From: a virus
Strand: one strand, 5' to 3'
IMG/VR virus record: IMGVR_UViG_3300045051_000332
Coordinates: 1 to 39,850 of that record
DNA length: 39,850 bases
Below, one piece after another: positions 23,526-30,539 of this stretch. The notes under the pieces were generated by a model. That model worked only from the letters and a program-made list of their open reading frames with translations. It was not told the DNA's origin and did not search any database. Position numbers and translations under genes: made by a program. The stretch's first letter is position 1. Each line of letters starts with the position of its first letter.

Positions 23526-24928
23526 ACCTGGAATCCCGCAAGCAAACGCTCGTCAACCTCTACCTGTTCCGGACCGTCCATCCAGTCGCGTTGATAGCCG
23601 CCGGGCACCGGATCAAACACGTTGCGCGCCCCCATCGGCAGCGGTGACATTGCGCCGAACACTGCATCCGCCCGGTCAGGCGACGGTAGGCCTCGCTTTT
23701 TCATGTCCTCTTTGGATTCAGCCCAAATCTTGCCGTTGGAGTGATACTTGAGCTTACGGCTGATGACTTGGCCCTGCAGGTCGCCATCCTCGGGCATGAT
23801 GACCTGCTTGTCCCGAATCTGCCGGGCACCTTCGTGCCACATCTCCGAAATCCGGTTGAAATAGTGCGGGTCAACCAGCGGAGCCGATTGGTTGAACACC
23901 TTGTTGATCGGCCATCCAAGCTCTGCCATCCGGCTGATGACCGTGTGCCCGAGACCTGAGGCGTCACCGCTGATGTCCGATGGCTTGAGCCCGTGCTTGC
24001 GAAATGACCGGATGAACCTGGCGATGGCGGACATCTCGTTGCTGTCCCGCCAGCAGTCAATCAGTTCCACCTTGTTGCCCGTGCGCAGCGCCAGCACGTT
24101 CTCGTCACCACCAGCCGCGAAGTCACAGAACGCGTGACGCTCGCCCGCGGCGAAGTTGGGCGGGTTCTGGATGCACTGTTCCCAGTGCGAGAGTGCGACA
24201 ATGGCATCCTCGACGGACTCCATGAACTCCGCGTAAACCATGGACCGAACCAGCGGATGATCCTTGCCCCACTTGGCTTCCGCGCGCTCGATGCTCTCCT
24301 TGGAGATGTGCGGGCATTCCGTCTGCGGCAAACTAAACCGGGTGTAGGCCGCCGCCTTCTTGGTGAACGCCGCGTAAAACTCGCCCTCGGCCGTCCCCGG
24401 ACTCGACATGATTATCTGCCGGCAGGGATTGCACCGGTCCATGGCCTGGAAAACCTTCCCGTCAATCGTCTTGGCTTCGTCGGCAATGATCAGCAGTGGC
24501 CCAGACGGAAGGTCATGGTAGCCCTCGAACTTGCCAGCGTCATTGGTGGAAAAACCGATATAGCGCGGCGTCCCTTTGACGACGATCTCGGACGTGTTGA
24601 ACTTCCATTCCGGGAACATGTGGGCGAACCGTGCCAGATTGGGGACCAACTGGCCCACCACCTGGCGCCACGCGCCCGCGGTGCTGACCACCTGGCCGCC
24701 CGGGAACACCGATAGATGATGCAGCACCAGCGTAGTGCCGATGATGCTGGTTTTTCCCGTCTCGTTGCCCGCCTTGAACGCCACCCGGCTGCCCGGCCGC
24801 CACACCGCGTCCAGAATCGCTTCCTGCTTCGGGTAGAGGTTGAACCCAAGCACATGACGGCCGAACCCAGCAGGAGTGGCGAGAGCCTCCCGCTGGGCCG
24901 GCGTCATGTCTCGGAGAGTCAAACCCAT
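23522..24928 (-). CDS. terL: Terminase large subunit
   Basis: This is a 468-residue ATPase-nuclease. The start at 24926-24928 (MGLTLRDMTPAQREAL) is chosen because upstream codons run through the preceding gene. Walker A GNETGKTS is at 54-61 and Walker B LLIIADE at 145-151, with a coupling motif (IIMSSPGTAEGEFY) after it. The C-terminal nuclease shows acidic residues in HAFCDFAAGGDE, SGDASGLGH and LPSPDRADAVFG. It pumps phage DNA into the procapsid. It lies between the exported protein and the portal. Confidence 0.92.
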   Translation of the reverse strand: MGLTLRDMTPAQREALATPAGFGRHVLGFNLYPKQEAILDAVWRPGSRVAFKAGNETGKTSIIGTTLVLHHLSVFPGGQVVSTAGAWRQVVGQLVPNLARFAHMFPEWKFNTSEIVVKGTPRYIGFSTNDAGKFEGYHDLPSGPLLIIADEAKTIDGKVFQAMDRCNPCRQIIMSSPGTAEGEFYAAFTKKAAAYTRFSLPQTECPHISKESIERAEAKWGKDHPLVRSMVYAEFMESVEDAIVALSHWEQCIQNPPNFAAGERHAFCDFAAGGDENVLALRTGNKVELIDCWRDSNEMSAIARFIRSFRKHGLKPSDISGDASGLGHTVISRMAELGWPINKVFNQSAPLVDPHYFNRISEMWHEGARQIRDKQVIMPEDGDLQGQVISRKLKYHSNGKIWAESKEDMKKRGLPSPDRADAVFGAMSPLPMGARNVFDPVPGGYQRDWMDGPEQVEVDERLLAGFQV

Positions 24929-24941
24929 GGTGACAAGAGCG

Positions 24942-25616
24942 TTACTTGGCGTAGGAACCGGAGATACAGTTAATCGAACAGGCCGCGCCCCCGTAGGCGT
25001 GGAACAAAGTTGGCGCGGATGGCCGTCCAATCCAGAAGAACCCGGACCCGGCGTTGATCTCCTTGGTGGCCGCAGCCACGACAATCTTCGACACCCAAGA
25101 GGCTTTCCAGACAATGCAGCCATTGGTGAGCGGCGTGCTTCCGTTGAAAATGTTGGTGGCCTGGATGTGGTTGGTGGTTCCACCTAGATCGTGAACGCCC
25201 GCCATCCAGTAACTATCCGTGGAGGGAGTCTGAACCACTATGTAGTCCCCGGCGGCAAGACTCATATTGGTGGCCCCGGATAGAATAAGGAAGTTTGTTC
25301 CAGCCCATTTTGTAGCGCCGCCACCAGCAACGGCATTCGTGGCCAAGTAGGTATTGGTCACGATGCCAACCTGGTAACAGTTGTAAATCTTGAGGATGTT
25401 GGTGCTCTGGTCTCCGGTAACCGACATGTAGGACACAATCGGAGCACCACCGCTGGCACTGTTGGCACTGGCAACGGCCCAATCCTCCGTAGCCTTCGCT
25501 CCTTGACCACCAGTCCCCCACCCCGACAAGGGCGGCGGCGCCGCGGCCACGGTGAACGCCAGCCCGATCAGGACCAGCAAGGTGAACAGAATACGGAACG
25601 ATTTATTGAACTTCAT
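24942..25616 (-). CDS. Exported protein of unknown function between terminase subunits
   Basis: This is a 224-residue protein with a clear signal peptide: positively charged N-terminus (MKFNKSFR), hydrophobic core (ILFTLLVLIGLAFTV) and a likely cut after AAA at residue 26. The mature part is rich in Thr, Asn, Ala and Gly with repeated short strands, and the C-terminal third has three Cys (CIVW, ACSINCISG). The start overlaps the small-terminase stop by 4 nt, so it is translated with the packaging genes yet is destined for the envelope. It may be a moron (surface modification or exclusion) or a fibre-like protein. No family is recognised. Confidence 0.7.
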   Translation of the reverse strand: MKFNKSFRILFTLLVLIGLAFTVAAAPPPLSGWGTGGQGAKATEDWAVASANSASGGAPIVSYMSVTGDQSTNILKIYNCYQVGIVTNTYLATNAVAGGGATKWAGTNFLILSGATNMSLAAGDYIVVQTPSTDSYWMAGVHDLGGTTNHIQATNIFNGSTPLTNGCIVWKASWVSKIVVAAATKEINAGSGFFWIGRPSAPTLFHAYGGAACSINCISGSYAK

Positions 25617-26041
25617 GGGTTGCTCTCTTTCGTTGGGGTTAGGGTTGGACTTTGGAACCGTGCCAGACTGGCCTTGGCAGCCTCCGATAGCAGCTTCATG
25701 TCGGCACCGGACAGGCAGAACGTGTTCGTCGTGTTGGAAATGGTCACCGCGTCAACCGACTTGCCGAACTGCTTCGGAAACCGCTTTTCGAGGAACCATG
25801 TCAGGTTGGAAGCGCTCTTGGGTGCCGCCATGACTCTCGCCAAGGCCATCACGATCAGATCCGCCTCCGCCTTCTTTACCGTCCGATCCCACCCGGGCCA
25901 GCCGGTCAACGCTTTCTGCTCTACCTCCAGGTGTGCCGCCACCTGCTCCACCGTCAGCCCCTGGGCCACAAGGTCAGCCGCAGCGTGGGCCACCTCGGCG
26001 GTGACCGCGTTGCGACTGGCGCTTGATCTGGCTCTTGCCAC
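25613..26041 (-). CDS. terS: Terminase small subunit
   Basis: This is a 142-residue protein. It has an N-terminal helix-turn-helix (LVAQGLTVEQVAAHLEVEQKALTGWPGW), a second helical segment and the motif SNLTWFLEKRFPKQFGKS, common in phage small terminases. It lies two genes upstream of terL. It recognises phage DNA and recruits the motor. A perfect 14-bp palindrome lies about 50 nt upstream. Confidence 0.8.
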   Translation of the reverse strand: MARARSSASRNAVTAEVAHAAADLVAQGLTVEQVAAHLEVEQKALTGWPGWDRTVKKAEADLIVMALARVMAAPKSASNLTWFLEKRFPKQFGKSVDAVTISNTTNTFCLSGADMKLLSEAAKASLARFQSPTLTPTKESNP

Positions 26042-26089
26042 GAGTCACTGAAAGCATGGAAAAGTAGGGACGCAAAGTGAATAACGCGT

Positions 26090-26103
26090 AAGTTGCGCAA
26101 CTT
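26090..26103. promoter_or_regulatory. 14-bp palindrome upstream of the late genes
   Basis: AAGTTGCGCAACTT is a perfect palindrome in the short gap between the HTH gene (26119) and terS (start 26041). The surrounding 77 nt is AT-richer than its flanks. It could be an operator for the adjacent HTH protein or part of a late-promoter region. I found no convincing -35/-10 pair. Confidence 0.4.
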
Positions 26104-26118
26104 TTGGAAACTTAATCT

Positions 26119-26511
26119 TTACTTATTTTCGACGCTCTTGAAAAACCGCCCCCAAGGCTCCACCACAGGCTTTTGAACGTCGGGGGGTGTCAGGACCTTC
26201 CCCGCAGTGCTCTGACGTAGCCTTGGCCTATTCCCGCTCGGTTTGCAAACACGCTGCACCCCTTGCCGAGTGATCCCGAGCGCCCTGGCCACTCGCGCCT
26301 TGGTCCATCCAATCCGTAGCAAGTGAATGATGACCGTGCGCCGACTGGCTGGGCGATGGTCGGAACCGCAGACAACGGCCACATCCACCCCGAGTGTCCT
26401 GCAAATCTCAGCCAAAATGGCAATATCGGGATTGACCGGAAGCCTCTGCTCAAGCTCTTCAACCCGCCGCGCCAGTGCCAACACCGCCAGATCATGCTGC
26501 TCGCATCTCAT
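26119..26511 (-). CDS. Helix-turn-helix protein
   Basis: This is a 130-residue protein starting MRCEQHDLAVLALARRVEELEQR, a leucine-rich helix that may dimerise. Residues about 70-105 form a helix-turn-helix (TVIIHLLRIGWTKARVARALGITRQGVQRVC) with the classic turn around GITRQGV. The start at 26511 is chosen over 26568 because it makes an ATGA overlap with the nuclease gene. Its position, as the last early gene before terS and beside a palindrome, suggests a late-gene regulator, but it may act in packaging. Confidence 0.65.
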   Translation of the reverse strand: MRCEQHDLAVLALARRVEELEQRLPVNPDIAILAEICRTLGVDVAVVCGSDHRPASRRTVIIHLLRIGWTKARVARALGITRQGVQRVCKPSGNRPRLRQSTAGKVLTPPDVQKPVVEPWGRFFKSVENK

Positions 26512-27056
26512 GCCAGTCCTTTCGCTACACGGTTTGCTGCCAAAACCAGCTCCCTTGCCGCCCACCATGCCCAGTCTTCGACCTGGGCCGCCGCCTCAGA
26601 TTCTTCGCCTATCCACACCACCGCCACCCCATACCTGACCTCGAACGCCGCCACCGTCGCCATGACTGCCTTGGGAGGCAGTTCAGACCGATAGCTATGT
26701 GACATAACATCGGCCCGACTGCCAACCACCAGCAGGCGCGAGAACCAGAAACCGCGGAGCCGATGCAATTCCCGCTCAAACCGCTCCCGGTTCGAGTTCA
26801 TGCAGCACGACACCAGGTCCGCAATGCTCTTCCGTTCAACCGCGAAGACCTCCTCGCCACCCCGGAACGAGTAGTCCCCGGTGGTCAGCCCGCCAACCTC
26901 ACTCCGCAGCCGCAGGAACCGCAGGGGCGTCTGCTCCCGGGAATCCACCACCAGGACCGGCCGGGCGTCGTCCACAGCCCGGAGCGCCGGCAAGCAGGGC
27001 AATTCCGCAGGACCGGCCACCGTGGCCACCGGCTCAGGGTTTCGGTGCAGCCTCAT
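26508..27056 (-). CDS. ERCC4-fold nuclease
   Basis: This is a 182-residue protein. It carries the ERCC4/XPF nuclease signature DSREQTPL, GDYSF and VERKSIADL (ERKxxxD), followed by RFERELHRLRGF. These acidic and lysine residues bind metal for cleavage of branched DNA such as flaps, forks or junctions. The start at 27056 is preferred over 27071 because GGAGG precedes it and the ATG overlaps the upstream stop by 4 nt. It sits with the replication genes and probably resolves branches before packaging or aids recombination. Confidence 0.88.
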   Translation of the reverse strand: MRLHRNPEPVATVAGPAELPCLPALRAVDDARPVLVVDSREQTPLRFLRLRSEVGGLTTGDYSFRGGEEVFAVERKSIADLVSCCMNSNRERFERELHRLRGFWFSRLLVVGSRADVMSHSYRSELPPKAVMATVAAFEVRYGVAVVWIGEESEAAAQVEDWAWWAARELVLAANRVAKGLA

Positions 27057-27304
27057 CGCTTTAGCCTCCAAATCAGGGGTGGCGCCGGGCGCTTCACACG
27101 GACGCCGGCAGCGCGCCAGACCTCTTTCCGATGGGCGGCCCCTGCCGGCCCCGGATTCACCACACAGCAGAACGCGCCGTCCGCCGCCATGCGCAGATGC
27201 TGGCCGCCGCTGTCACCGCCGGCGGCAGCACAGGCGGGACACTGGGCGATGACGGCGCCGCCGGATAGGTGCCGCACCATCTTGAGCCGGGCTAGATCGA
27301 GCAT
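27053..27304 (-). CDS. Free-standing primase-type zinc-finger protein
   Basis: This is an 83-residue protein with zinc ligands spaced as in DnaG/CHC2 primase zinc domains: Cys22 and Cys25 (QCPACAAAG), Cys46/47 (GAFCCVVNPG) and His58 (AAHRKEVW), plus the internal HLRMAADG strand. It lacks any catalytic domain. It lies just downstream of the iteron region and the prim-pol helicase. It may supply DNA-template recognition to that primase in trans, or it could be a separate initiator. Confidence 0.75.
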   Translation of the reverse strand: MLDLARLKMVRHLSGGAVIAQCPACAAAGGDSGGQHLRMAADGAFCCVVNPGPAGAAHRKEVWRAAGVRVKRPAPPLIWRLKR

Positions 27305-27368
27305 AAAATGGCCTTTCCGTGCATACCGTGGGCAAACATCAATGGGTTACGCCTATTTCCATAATTTT

Positions 27369-27567
27369 GAGGCGCTTGAGGCGGGTATTTCCAACTCCAC
27401 TCTCGTGTGTGTGCGCGCGCGCGTGCGCGCGTATATGTGAGAGTTCTAAATAAGCGCCTCAAGCGCCTCAAGCGCCTCAGATTTTGCATAAGTACTTGGT
27501 GTTTGCCGCTCATTACAAAAGTCCGTTTTTGAAATTTAAGCGCCTCACATCCGCCTCAAAGCGCCTC
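27369..27567. other. Iteron- and Z-DNA-rich region, candidate replication origin
   Basis: The gap between two replication genes holds six exact copies of AAGCGCCTC in either orientation: 27369 (reverse), 27452, 27461, 27470, 27538 and 27559. Two shorter variants (GAGGCGG at 27378 and CCGCCTC at 27551) also occur. The pair at 27369-27383 forms a 15-bp perfect inverted repeat with the 27455-27469 copy. Between these arms, 27404-27439 is an uninterrupted 36-nt alternating pyrimidine-purine run of TG/CG/TA steps, flanked by ACTCTC and GAGAGT. AT-rich DNA follows at 27440-27540. The last iteron overlaps the stop codon of the upstream helicase gene. This resembles an iteron origin, but a termination or recombination structure is possible. 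Confidence 0.6.
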
Positions 27568-29551
27568 AAAACGGGCCTCCTTCCATTTCAAGGTCGAATT
27601 TTTCGGCGTCGAGGCGCACGCCGCGCCAGCCTTTAAGCGTCCGGTCCTCTCCAAGGTTCTTGTCCTTGTGGGCGCGAAACTCGGCGACCAGCACGTCATC
27701 AGCTCGCAAAAGAAATGCTCGCTGCGGCAATCCGGTCCACCCGTGGGCATCGCAAGTCTCGAGGTAGCCGCGGTAAAGCGCCTCACTCGTAATGTGCGCC
27801 GTCGGGAAACTGTCCCGGCGCACCCGGCGCATGATGAACTCGCGGACGCTGTCCGACTCCGCCAGCAGCGCCCGCACCCGGCTGCGCTGACCGTCGGTCT
27901 GCGGGAACGGCGTATGCTCCCGGGCGCAACGCAGGACCTCAACGGCCCCGGCCACCATCCAGTTGAGGATGCCCGGCCCCTCGCTGGCGAACAGTTCCTT
28001 GTCCAGGTTCGGGATTGGCTTCTCGACGGCCGGGCGCTCGAACGGCAACCAGAGCATCCGGCGCGCCCAGGCGGCCACGTCGCCCTGGAGCTTGACCACC
28101 AGACGGCTATTGCACGTCACCAGGACATTGAAGTCGCCGGTCATGCTGTGCGCGTCCATGCGCCCTTTAACCTCGCCTATGAGCGGATCACCGCCGGTCA
28201 GTGACTTGATTTGGCTCGCCCCATCATTGCTCAAAAAATCCGGGTCAACGTCCGGCCCGTAAAGCATGGACTTGCCATGGTAGAACCCCGTTTCAAACCG
28301 GCTGTTGCCAAGATGCATAGTGCGCAACTCGAACACGTTGCGCTCGCCGACCATACTCTTGACCAGCCGCGTGACCGTGCCCTTGCCGCCCCCGGCCGTC
28401 CCCGTCATCACGAGGAAATTCTGATGCAGATTGTTATGAAGGATAGCCTGGCCGCACCACATTTGCAGCAGCCGCTGGTCATCTTCGTCCAACTGCGGCG
28501 CAAGCAACTCGTTCACGAACCGGGGGCACCCGGCGCCAGGCTCGTAAATCACCGGCACCTGATTCCGGCTGTAGAACTCCCGGCCGAACGGCTTGAATGC
28601 AAACGGCTCCACCGTAAGATCAAGCATCCCGTTCAGAGCATGCACAATGCCCGGTTGCCGATGCGCGAAGCGGTCGCGCGCGAACACATAACCACGGAGC
28701 TGCGTAAGCACACCGCGCTGGAAATTCCCGTTGTTCAGCAGATGCCCCTTGCGCAGCGCCCATCTCGATGCCTCCGGGGCATTGTCGGCAATCTCGTTGA
28801 TCAGATCCCGCACCGACTCAACGCACCGGCCCGAAATCTCCTCATCCGGCCGGGACACCCAAAGCCCAGTGCTATCCTGATAGACGTGGAAGCGGCCCGT
28901 GGCCGGGTCCCACAGAATGTCATTCTGCATCCCGAATCGAGCCACGGCGAACCCCTGGTTGAGTTTCGACGGCGCGCCCTTGGCATTCAATTCCAGCGGA
29001 GCCCCCCACAGCTTTTCAAGTTCACGCTCAGCCTGATCGTCACCCGGCACCGGCCACCCCGCCGGCCAGGCAATCTTTGCCCACTCGATTTCGACCGGCG
29101 GCGCGTCCACCAGGCGCGTGTAATCCACCCCGGACGGATGCCGGCCGCAGATCGTCGAGAGCCGATCCGTGGCCCGCCACTCGTAATGTGCGCACGTGAC
29201 GGACTCCGGGTAATCGCCCTTGACGCGAAACCACACCTGAGCCCCTCGGGCGCCCTTCACGCGCAGCGACCGCCCGAGCGTGTCCCGGTTCAGAGACAGA
29301 AACGCGTCAAGGTCTTCATCATGGTCGAAATCCAGCGCGCACAGCCCGCGCGAGGCCGCCCCCAGGTAAACCGCCACGTTGCTGCGCTCGAGCAGATACC
29401 GGTAAACATCGTCGCGCGTTTCCTCGATGGGCCGGCGCACGTAGGTGCAGCGCGGAATTTTGGTGCCAGGCTCACACGGCACAAAAAAAACGTCCGGCCC
29501 GAGCAGCGCTTCCAGCGCAGCCAACTTCCCGCCATCAAGATTCTCGCTCAT
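27566..29551 (-). CDS. Primase-polymerase / SF3 helicase fusion
   Basis: This is a 661-residue protein. The N-terminal prim-pol domain has the metal motif LDFDHDED (Asp74, Asp76) and the signature TICGRHPSGVDY. The C-terminal superfamily 3 helicase has Walker A GTAGGGKGT (about 383-391), a Walker B-like acidic motif (LYGPDVDPDFL) and the sensor FNVLVTCNSR. Such fusions unwind the origin and make primers for phage or plasmid replication. It is next to the iteron region, which it may recognise or load on. This is the main initiation enzyme seen in the window. Confidence 0.9.
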   Translation of the reverse strand: MSENLDGGKLAALEALLGPDVFFVPCEPGTKIPRCTYVRRPIEETRDDVYRYLLERSNVAVYLGAASRGLCALDFDHDEDLDAFLSLNRDTLGRSLRVKGARGAQVWFRVKGDYPESVTCAHYEWRATDRLSTICGRHPSGVDYTRLVDAPPVEIEWAKIAWPAGWPVPGDDQAERELEKLWGAPLELNAKGAPSKLNQGFAVARFGMQNDILWDPATGRFHVYQDSTGLWVSRPDEEISGRCVESVRDLINEIADNAPEASRWALRKGHLLNNGNFQRGVLTQLRGYVFARDRFAHRQPGIVHALNGMLDLTVEPFAFKPFGREFYSRNQVPVIYEPGAGCPRFVNELLAPQLDEDDQRLLQMWCGQAILHNNLHQNFLVMTGTAGGGKGTVTRLVKSMVGERNVFELRTMHLGNSRFETGFYHGKSMLYGPDVDPDFLSNDGASQIKSLTGGDPLIGEVKGRMDAHSMTGDFNVLVTCNSRLVVKLQGDVAAWARRMLWLPFERPAVEKPIPNLDKELFASEGPGILNWMVAGAVEVLRCAREHTPFPQTDGQRSRVRALLAESDSVREFIMRRVRRDSFPTAHITSEALYRGYLETCDAHGWTGLPQRAFLLRADDVLVAEFRAHKDKNLGEDRTLKGWRGVRLDAEKFDLEMEGGPF

Positions 29552-29822
29552 AATTCAGATTCCCATTCCGATGCTCATTCCAATCCGGTCTTTGGACCCG
29601 CCGCCGCCATCCCATGTCCCAAAGCCGCGTGATCGTAAACGCCGTGCGGCTGGGCCGGGCCAGCGGCTGCCAGTCGAACCAGTAGAACCGGCGTCGGTGC
29701 ATGACCCGTTTCTCCCACCCATTCAGGCACCCAAGGCAGCAAAACCGCGTCCAGTTATTCCGGCGGCGGATTTTACGGCCGCAGTTCTGACACCGCTCAT
29801 ACTTGCGTAGGTCGGGGGTCAT
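29535..29822 (-). CDS. Small zinc-ribbon protein
   Basis: This is a 95-residue, very basic protein. Cys11 and Cys14 (CQNCGRK) and Cys28/29 and Cys32 (FCCLGC) would bind one zinc ion; the C-terminus is rich in Arg and Trp. It overlaps the prim-pol gene by 17 nt and its upstream gene by 4 nt. It is probably nucleic-acid binding. No family is recognised. Confidence 0.6.
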   Translation of the reverse strand: MTPDLRKYERCQNCGRKIRRRNNWTRFCCLGCLNGWEKRVMHRRRFYWFDWQPLARPSRTAFTITRLWDMGWRRRVQRPDWNEHRNGNLNYERES

Positions 29823-30040
29823 CCCTTCACCTTTCGCTTATACTCGCACCACGCATCCCAGACTTGGATGACCGAATAGCCCATGATGAACCACTCATGC
29901 AGCACGTCCTCGCGCAGTGGGATGCCCATGGATTGAGCCATGTCGCAGAAGTGCCACCAGCGGGACGGCGATAGCTTGCGCTGTCTGGCTGGGCCAAAGC
30001 CTCGGGTGCGGTGGCGGGGTAATAGGACAATCTGGATCAT
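29819..30040 (-). CDS. Small hypothetical protein
   Basis: This is a 73-residue protein starting MIQIVLLPRHRTRGFGPARQRKLSP, with an aromatic helical end (WHFCDMAQSMGI, WFIMGYSVIQVWDAWCEY). The start at 30040 is chosen because it overlaps the upstream stop by 4 nt. It belongs to the coupled chain of small early genes. Function unknown. Confidence 0.55.
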   Translation of the reverse strand: MIQIVLLPRHRTRGFGPARQRKLSPSRWWHFCDMAQSMGIPLREDVLHEWFIMGYSVIQVWDAWCEYKRKVKG

Positions 30041-30261
30041 ATCATCCACCCCCAATTGCCGCCGCGACTTGTCCAATGGCACCCCAGCCGCTTCACAACG
30101 CGGCTGGCCGCCCCGCCTGCACCCTGGACGCTTAAAAATTTCGCGCCCGGCCAAATCACATCAGCCAACACCGCCGCCCGATGCGGGCCGCTGCCGTGCG
30201 CGGCGCGGTAATCCGATAGCCGCTCCATGGCCAGCGTCAGTGTGACGTATCGTTTTCTCAT
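30037..30261 (-). CDS. Small hypothetical protein
   Basis: This is a 74-residue basic protein starting MRKRYVTLTLAMERLSDYRAAH. It is mostly helical with a Gly-rich C-terminal part. The start at 30261 is preferred over 30276 because it forms an ATGA overlap with the upstream gene. No motif is recognised. Confidence 0.5.
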   Translation of the reverse strand: MRKRYVTLTLAMERLSDYRAAHGSGPHRAAVLADVIWPGAKFLSVQGAGGAASRVVKRLGCHWTSRGGNWGWMI

Positions 30262-30539
30262 GTTTTCGCCCTCCACCGTTTAGCCGACCACCTGGGAGCG
30301 GACCGCCGCGCGAATACGCGGTGCAGGCGAGGCACGAATTCAATCCGGACCGGCGGCCGACCGTTCAAGCGCATGTCACGCCTATCCTCCGCCGCCTCGC
30401 GGGAACGCTCGCCAGGCAGGTAGTCAGGCCATGGCTCATCCGCCTTCTGCTCGAACGCCGAATTGTCACAGCTACAGATGCAGCAAGCCGTCTCGCTCGG
30501 CGGCGTGGCGGGCTCTGCGGTGGCGATCAGGACTATCAT
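30258..30539 (-). CDS. Small hypothetical protein
   Basis: This is a 93-residue protein starting MIVLIATAEPATPPSETACCICS. A Cys cluster near the N-terminus (ACCICSC) may bind metal; the C-terminal half is Arg-rich (RRSAPRWSAKRWRAK). It is coupled to both neighbours by 4-nt overlaps, which supports it being real despite poor composition. Function unknown. Confidence 0.45.
   Translation of the reverse strand: MIVLIATAEPATPPSETACCICSCDNSAFEQKADEPWPDYLPGERSREAAEDRRDMRLNGRPPVRIEFVPRLHRVFARRSAPRWSAKRWRAKT

Noticed and set aside
27292-27513. 73-residue minus-strand protein
   Set aside because: It consists of the translated iterons and the alternating TG/CG run, giving Arg-Leu and Ala-Arg repeats; it is almost certainly non-coding.
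28211-29632. Plus-strand open frame of 473 codons
   Set aside because: It is a shadow of the prim-pol helicase gene, whose prim-pol and Walker motifs are unambiguous on the minus strand.
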